Below, in pieces: positions 62,213 through 64,000 of a DNA stretch of 64,000 nucleotides. The translations under genes and the position numbers were made by a program. The stretch covers positions 1-64,000 of the forward strand of contig QKYT01000512.1 in NCBI GenBank assembly GCA_003550305.1, in the 5' to 3' direction. The notes under the pieces were generated by a model. The model saw only the letters and a list, made by a program, of their open reading frames with translations, was not told where the DNA came from and made no database searches. Position 1 is the first letter of the stretch. The number at the start of each line of letters is the position of its first letter. Source of the DNA: Glomus cerebriforme (taxonomy: Eukaryota > Glomeromycota > Glomeromycetes > Glomerales > Glomeraceae).

Positions 62213-63121
62213 TCAAGATAAACACATTTTACGCATTGCTGATGAAAGCTTTGGCAATAGCTCATCATATATTTCAGGCTGGCTGGATTTCAAGAATAAC
62301 TTTTTATTTACTGGTATCTGTTTTATTACCAATAAATCATATCCAGTCCATATATTATTTTTTTCATTATAGCCATCTTCTTCATTATCAAAACCTGAAA
62401 GTGTGTTTTGGAAATTTATAGGTATGAGAGGCTTAAAATAAGACTGATTAAAATTAGATTATGCTACCTATCTATTGGAATAATTGCCTTTACTATGACC
62501 AGTTTCTTTACAAATATTGCATTTATGTATATTTAGTTTCTAAAATTGATTTATTAAATAATTTACTACATTATAAGTTTTATTAATTTTATCTTCTACT
62601 TTATCGATCTTAGCAGACATATTGCTTTGTTAAGGATGGGATCTTTAAAAAAATTTTACAGGATAATCTAAGTCTAAATCTTTTTTATTAAGTAAACATA
62701 CTTCTTTTAAGTATTCAGCTACATAATAATTCTTGAGATCTTCCTCTGTTTTCAAAGAAGTTGTTAAACCTTTTAGCTGTCTAACCAGTTCTATTGTTTG
62801 AGAAGCAGGCACTTGTGCTTGTTAAGTCATTTGAGATTGTAATTCTGTAACTTTCTTTATTAATATCTGATTTTTAGTTTTTTGTAGAGCTAATGCATTT
62901 TGAATTGCTTTTTGCATATCTTCTAAAGAAATTTTTTACTGTTGTGAGGTTGAAATAGGTAAAGATTTATATATTTGCTAAGATGCTTGATTAGATACTA
63001 GTGAATCAGATATTTTATCTCTTTTATATTTAGCTATTTGGCATAACTCTATCTTATAAAGCTTTTTAGCTAATTCAACTAATGGCAAATGTTCATCAAT
63101 ATTCTCAGTTTTTTAAGCCAT
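62213..63121 (-). pseudogene. zinc-knuckle protein gene with nine in-frame TAA/TAG codons
   Basis: One frame runs from ATG (63121-63119) to TGA (62215-62213), 303 codons, with no indel. It contains TAA or TAG at 63113, 62978, 62936, 62822, 62645, 62630, 62540, 62468 and 62459 (lowest base of each). Blocks in order: an N-terminal helix (IDEHLPLVELAKKLYKIEL), a Gln-rich helical region (MQKAIQNALALQKTKNQILI), IELVRQLKGL, NYYVAEYLKEVCLLNKKDLD, a CCHC-like knuckle (CNICKETGHSKGNY, last Cys replaced by Tyr), and an acidic/aromatic end (GFDNEEDGYNE, WTGYDLLVIKQIPVNKK). In the paralogue at 46885-47790, two of the stops face Gln codons and two Gln codons face stops. Probably a nucleic-acid-binding, transposon-gag-like or host multicopy protein, inactivated by C-to-T change. 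Confidence 0.65.
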
Positions 63122-63147
63122 AGGATTGAAAGGGCATAGAGGTATGC

Positions 63148-63316
63148 TTTGAAATCTGGTCAATCCAGATATCTGATCATCCAATCAAAAATTGATCAGA
63201 TTTGGATTGATCCATTTGTATCACTGGATTGACCAGATGGTTCAACAGATATCTAGTCAATCCAATGATTCATTTATATCACCAGATTTACCAGATTTAC
63301 CAGATTTTTTATAAAA
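63148..63316. repeat. inverted-repeat block built of CTGGTCAATCCAGAT words
   Basis: Copies of TGGTCAATCCAGATATCTG, its complement CAGATATCTAGTCAATCCA, and ATTTACCAGATTTACCAGAT occur in both orientations over about 170 bp, so the block can fold on itself. It looks like a MITE remnant between the zinc-knuckle frame and the tandem array. Confidence 0.55.
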
Positions 63317-63336
63317 CTTTACATACTGTAATTGAA

Positions 63337-64000
63337 GGTGGGTGAAGAGTCACTCCTACAAAAAGAAAAAAAAAAACAATAGCAACATTCTTGTATTAAA
63401 GTTTAATAACCATTCTCCTTTCAATTACCTCCAGAAGCTGAGCCAAAGAGTTCATTCTTACAAAAAAGAAAAGAAAAATAAATGTCAATAAATGTTCTTG
63501 TATAATAAAATAAAAAAGAAACATTCCTCTCCATCCCATTTACCCCATTTATCCCATTTATGTTCAGGAGCTGAGCCGAAGAGTTCATTTCTACAAAAAA
63601 GAAAAAAAATGAACATTAATAAATGTTCTTGTATAATAAAATAAAAAAGAAACACCTCTCCCTCTGCCTTTATTTACCCCATTTACCCCATTTACCTTCA
63701 GGAGCTGAGCCAAAGAGTTCGTTCCTATAAAAAAGAAAAAAAAATGAACGTTAATAAATGTTCTTGTATAATAAAATAAAAAAGAAACACCTCTTCCTCC
63801 GCCTCCTTTTATCCTATTTACCTTCAGAAGTTAAGCCGAAGTGTTCGTTCCTAAAAAAAAAAGAAAAAAAAGAATGTTAGTAACATTCTTGTAATAAAGT
63901 TTAATATCCTCCCTCAATTATCTCCAGAAATCGAGCCAAAGTGTTCGTTTCTATAAAAAAGAAAAAAAAAGAACATTAGCAATATTCTTGTATTAAAGTT
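63337..64000 (-). repeat. tandem array of exon-like cassettes, 100-134 bp period
   Basis: At least five units, continuing past the window end. On the minus strand each unit has a polypyrimidine tract ending in AG, a conserved 28-29 nt core, then usually GTAAAT or GTAATT. Cores lie at 63949-63921, 63849-63821, 63723-63695, 63589-63561 and 63455-63428. In one frame they encode NELFGSAPE or NEHFG variants. Splice-site-like boundaries and core are the most conserved parts. Two units have GT changed to AT at the donor (63560-63559 and 63920-63919). Because 29 is not a multiple of 3, successive cores would be read in different frames if spliced together. This is either a tandemly duplicated microexon or an unusual satellite. 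Confidence 0.6.

Noticed and set aside
62213..63121. Alternative genetic code (UAR=Gln) for the organism
   Set aside because: CCT3 ends with TAG, the Zn2Cys6 gene with TAA, and intact genes use CAR for Gln without internal TAR. In related relics TAA/TAG replaces Trp, so cytosine deamination explains the pattern better. Element-specific readthrough is kept only as a hypothesis.

Overview
The window looks like nuclear DNA from a very AT-rich fungus. An arbuscular mycorrhizal fungus of the Rhizophagus type is my best inference. Support comes from spliceosomal introns of 58-104 bp, a fungal Zn2Cys6 regulator, a Crinkler-type header plus P-loop gene, treble-clef/nuclease repeat genes, and a dense layer of decayed DNA transposons and MITEs. 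Nothing bacterial is present. I saw no rRNA, tRNA or CRISPR array, but tRNAs cannot be excluded by eye. A few N positions lie at 17470-17703, 28636 and 33145.

Layout. 1-6.5 kb: an intronless Zn2Cys6 regulator (minus) in low-complexity spacer. 6.5-11.6 kb: transposon graveyard with a hAT transposase relic, two diverged copies of one long repeat (the second much more AT-rich), and a Tc1/mariner relic. 12.2-13.2 kb: a two-exon membrane-anchored coiled-coil protein of unknown function. 14.5-19 kb: AT desert with two MITEs, one of pogo/Tigger type. 19-36 kb: long low-complexity spacer around one small His/Cys-rich protein gene with a good TATA box. 36-51.6 kb: a CpG-poor repeat block holding several inverted-repeat elements (one carrying telomere-like repeats, one a 70-bp minisatellite, one a perfect 37-bp hairpin) and decayed multigene-family members. 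51.66-53.89 kb: an apparently intact nine-exon CCT3 gene (chaperonin TCP-1 gamma), the one housekeeping gene. 54-64 kb: accessory cluster with a RecQ relic, a coiled-coil relic, a Crinkler gene whose exon is split by a 90-bp hAT MITE, a treble-clef/nuclease pseudogene, a zinc-knuckle frame with nine internal TAA/TAG codons, and a tandem array of 28-29 nt exon-like cassettes running off the window end.

How it fits together. Only the regulator, the membrane protein, the small His-rich protein and CCT3 look functional. The rest records turnover of effector-like and transposon-derived families. Paralogue pairs inside the window (zinc-knuckle at 46.9-47.8 and 62.2-63.1 kb; treble-clef/nuclease at 45.4-46.5 and 59.5-60.6 kb; long repeat at 7.3-8.9 and 9.4-10.6 kb) allow direct reading of mutations. 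These are dominated by C to T and G to A changes, consistent with cytosine deamination in repeats. The most unusual signals are the zinc-knuckle frame, the microexon-like tandem array, the MITE inside the Crinkler exon, and an eight-codon deletion in the putative nuclease core of one treble-clef gene.
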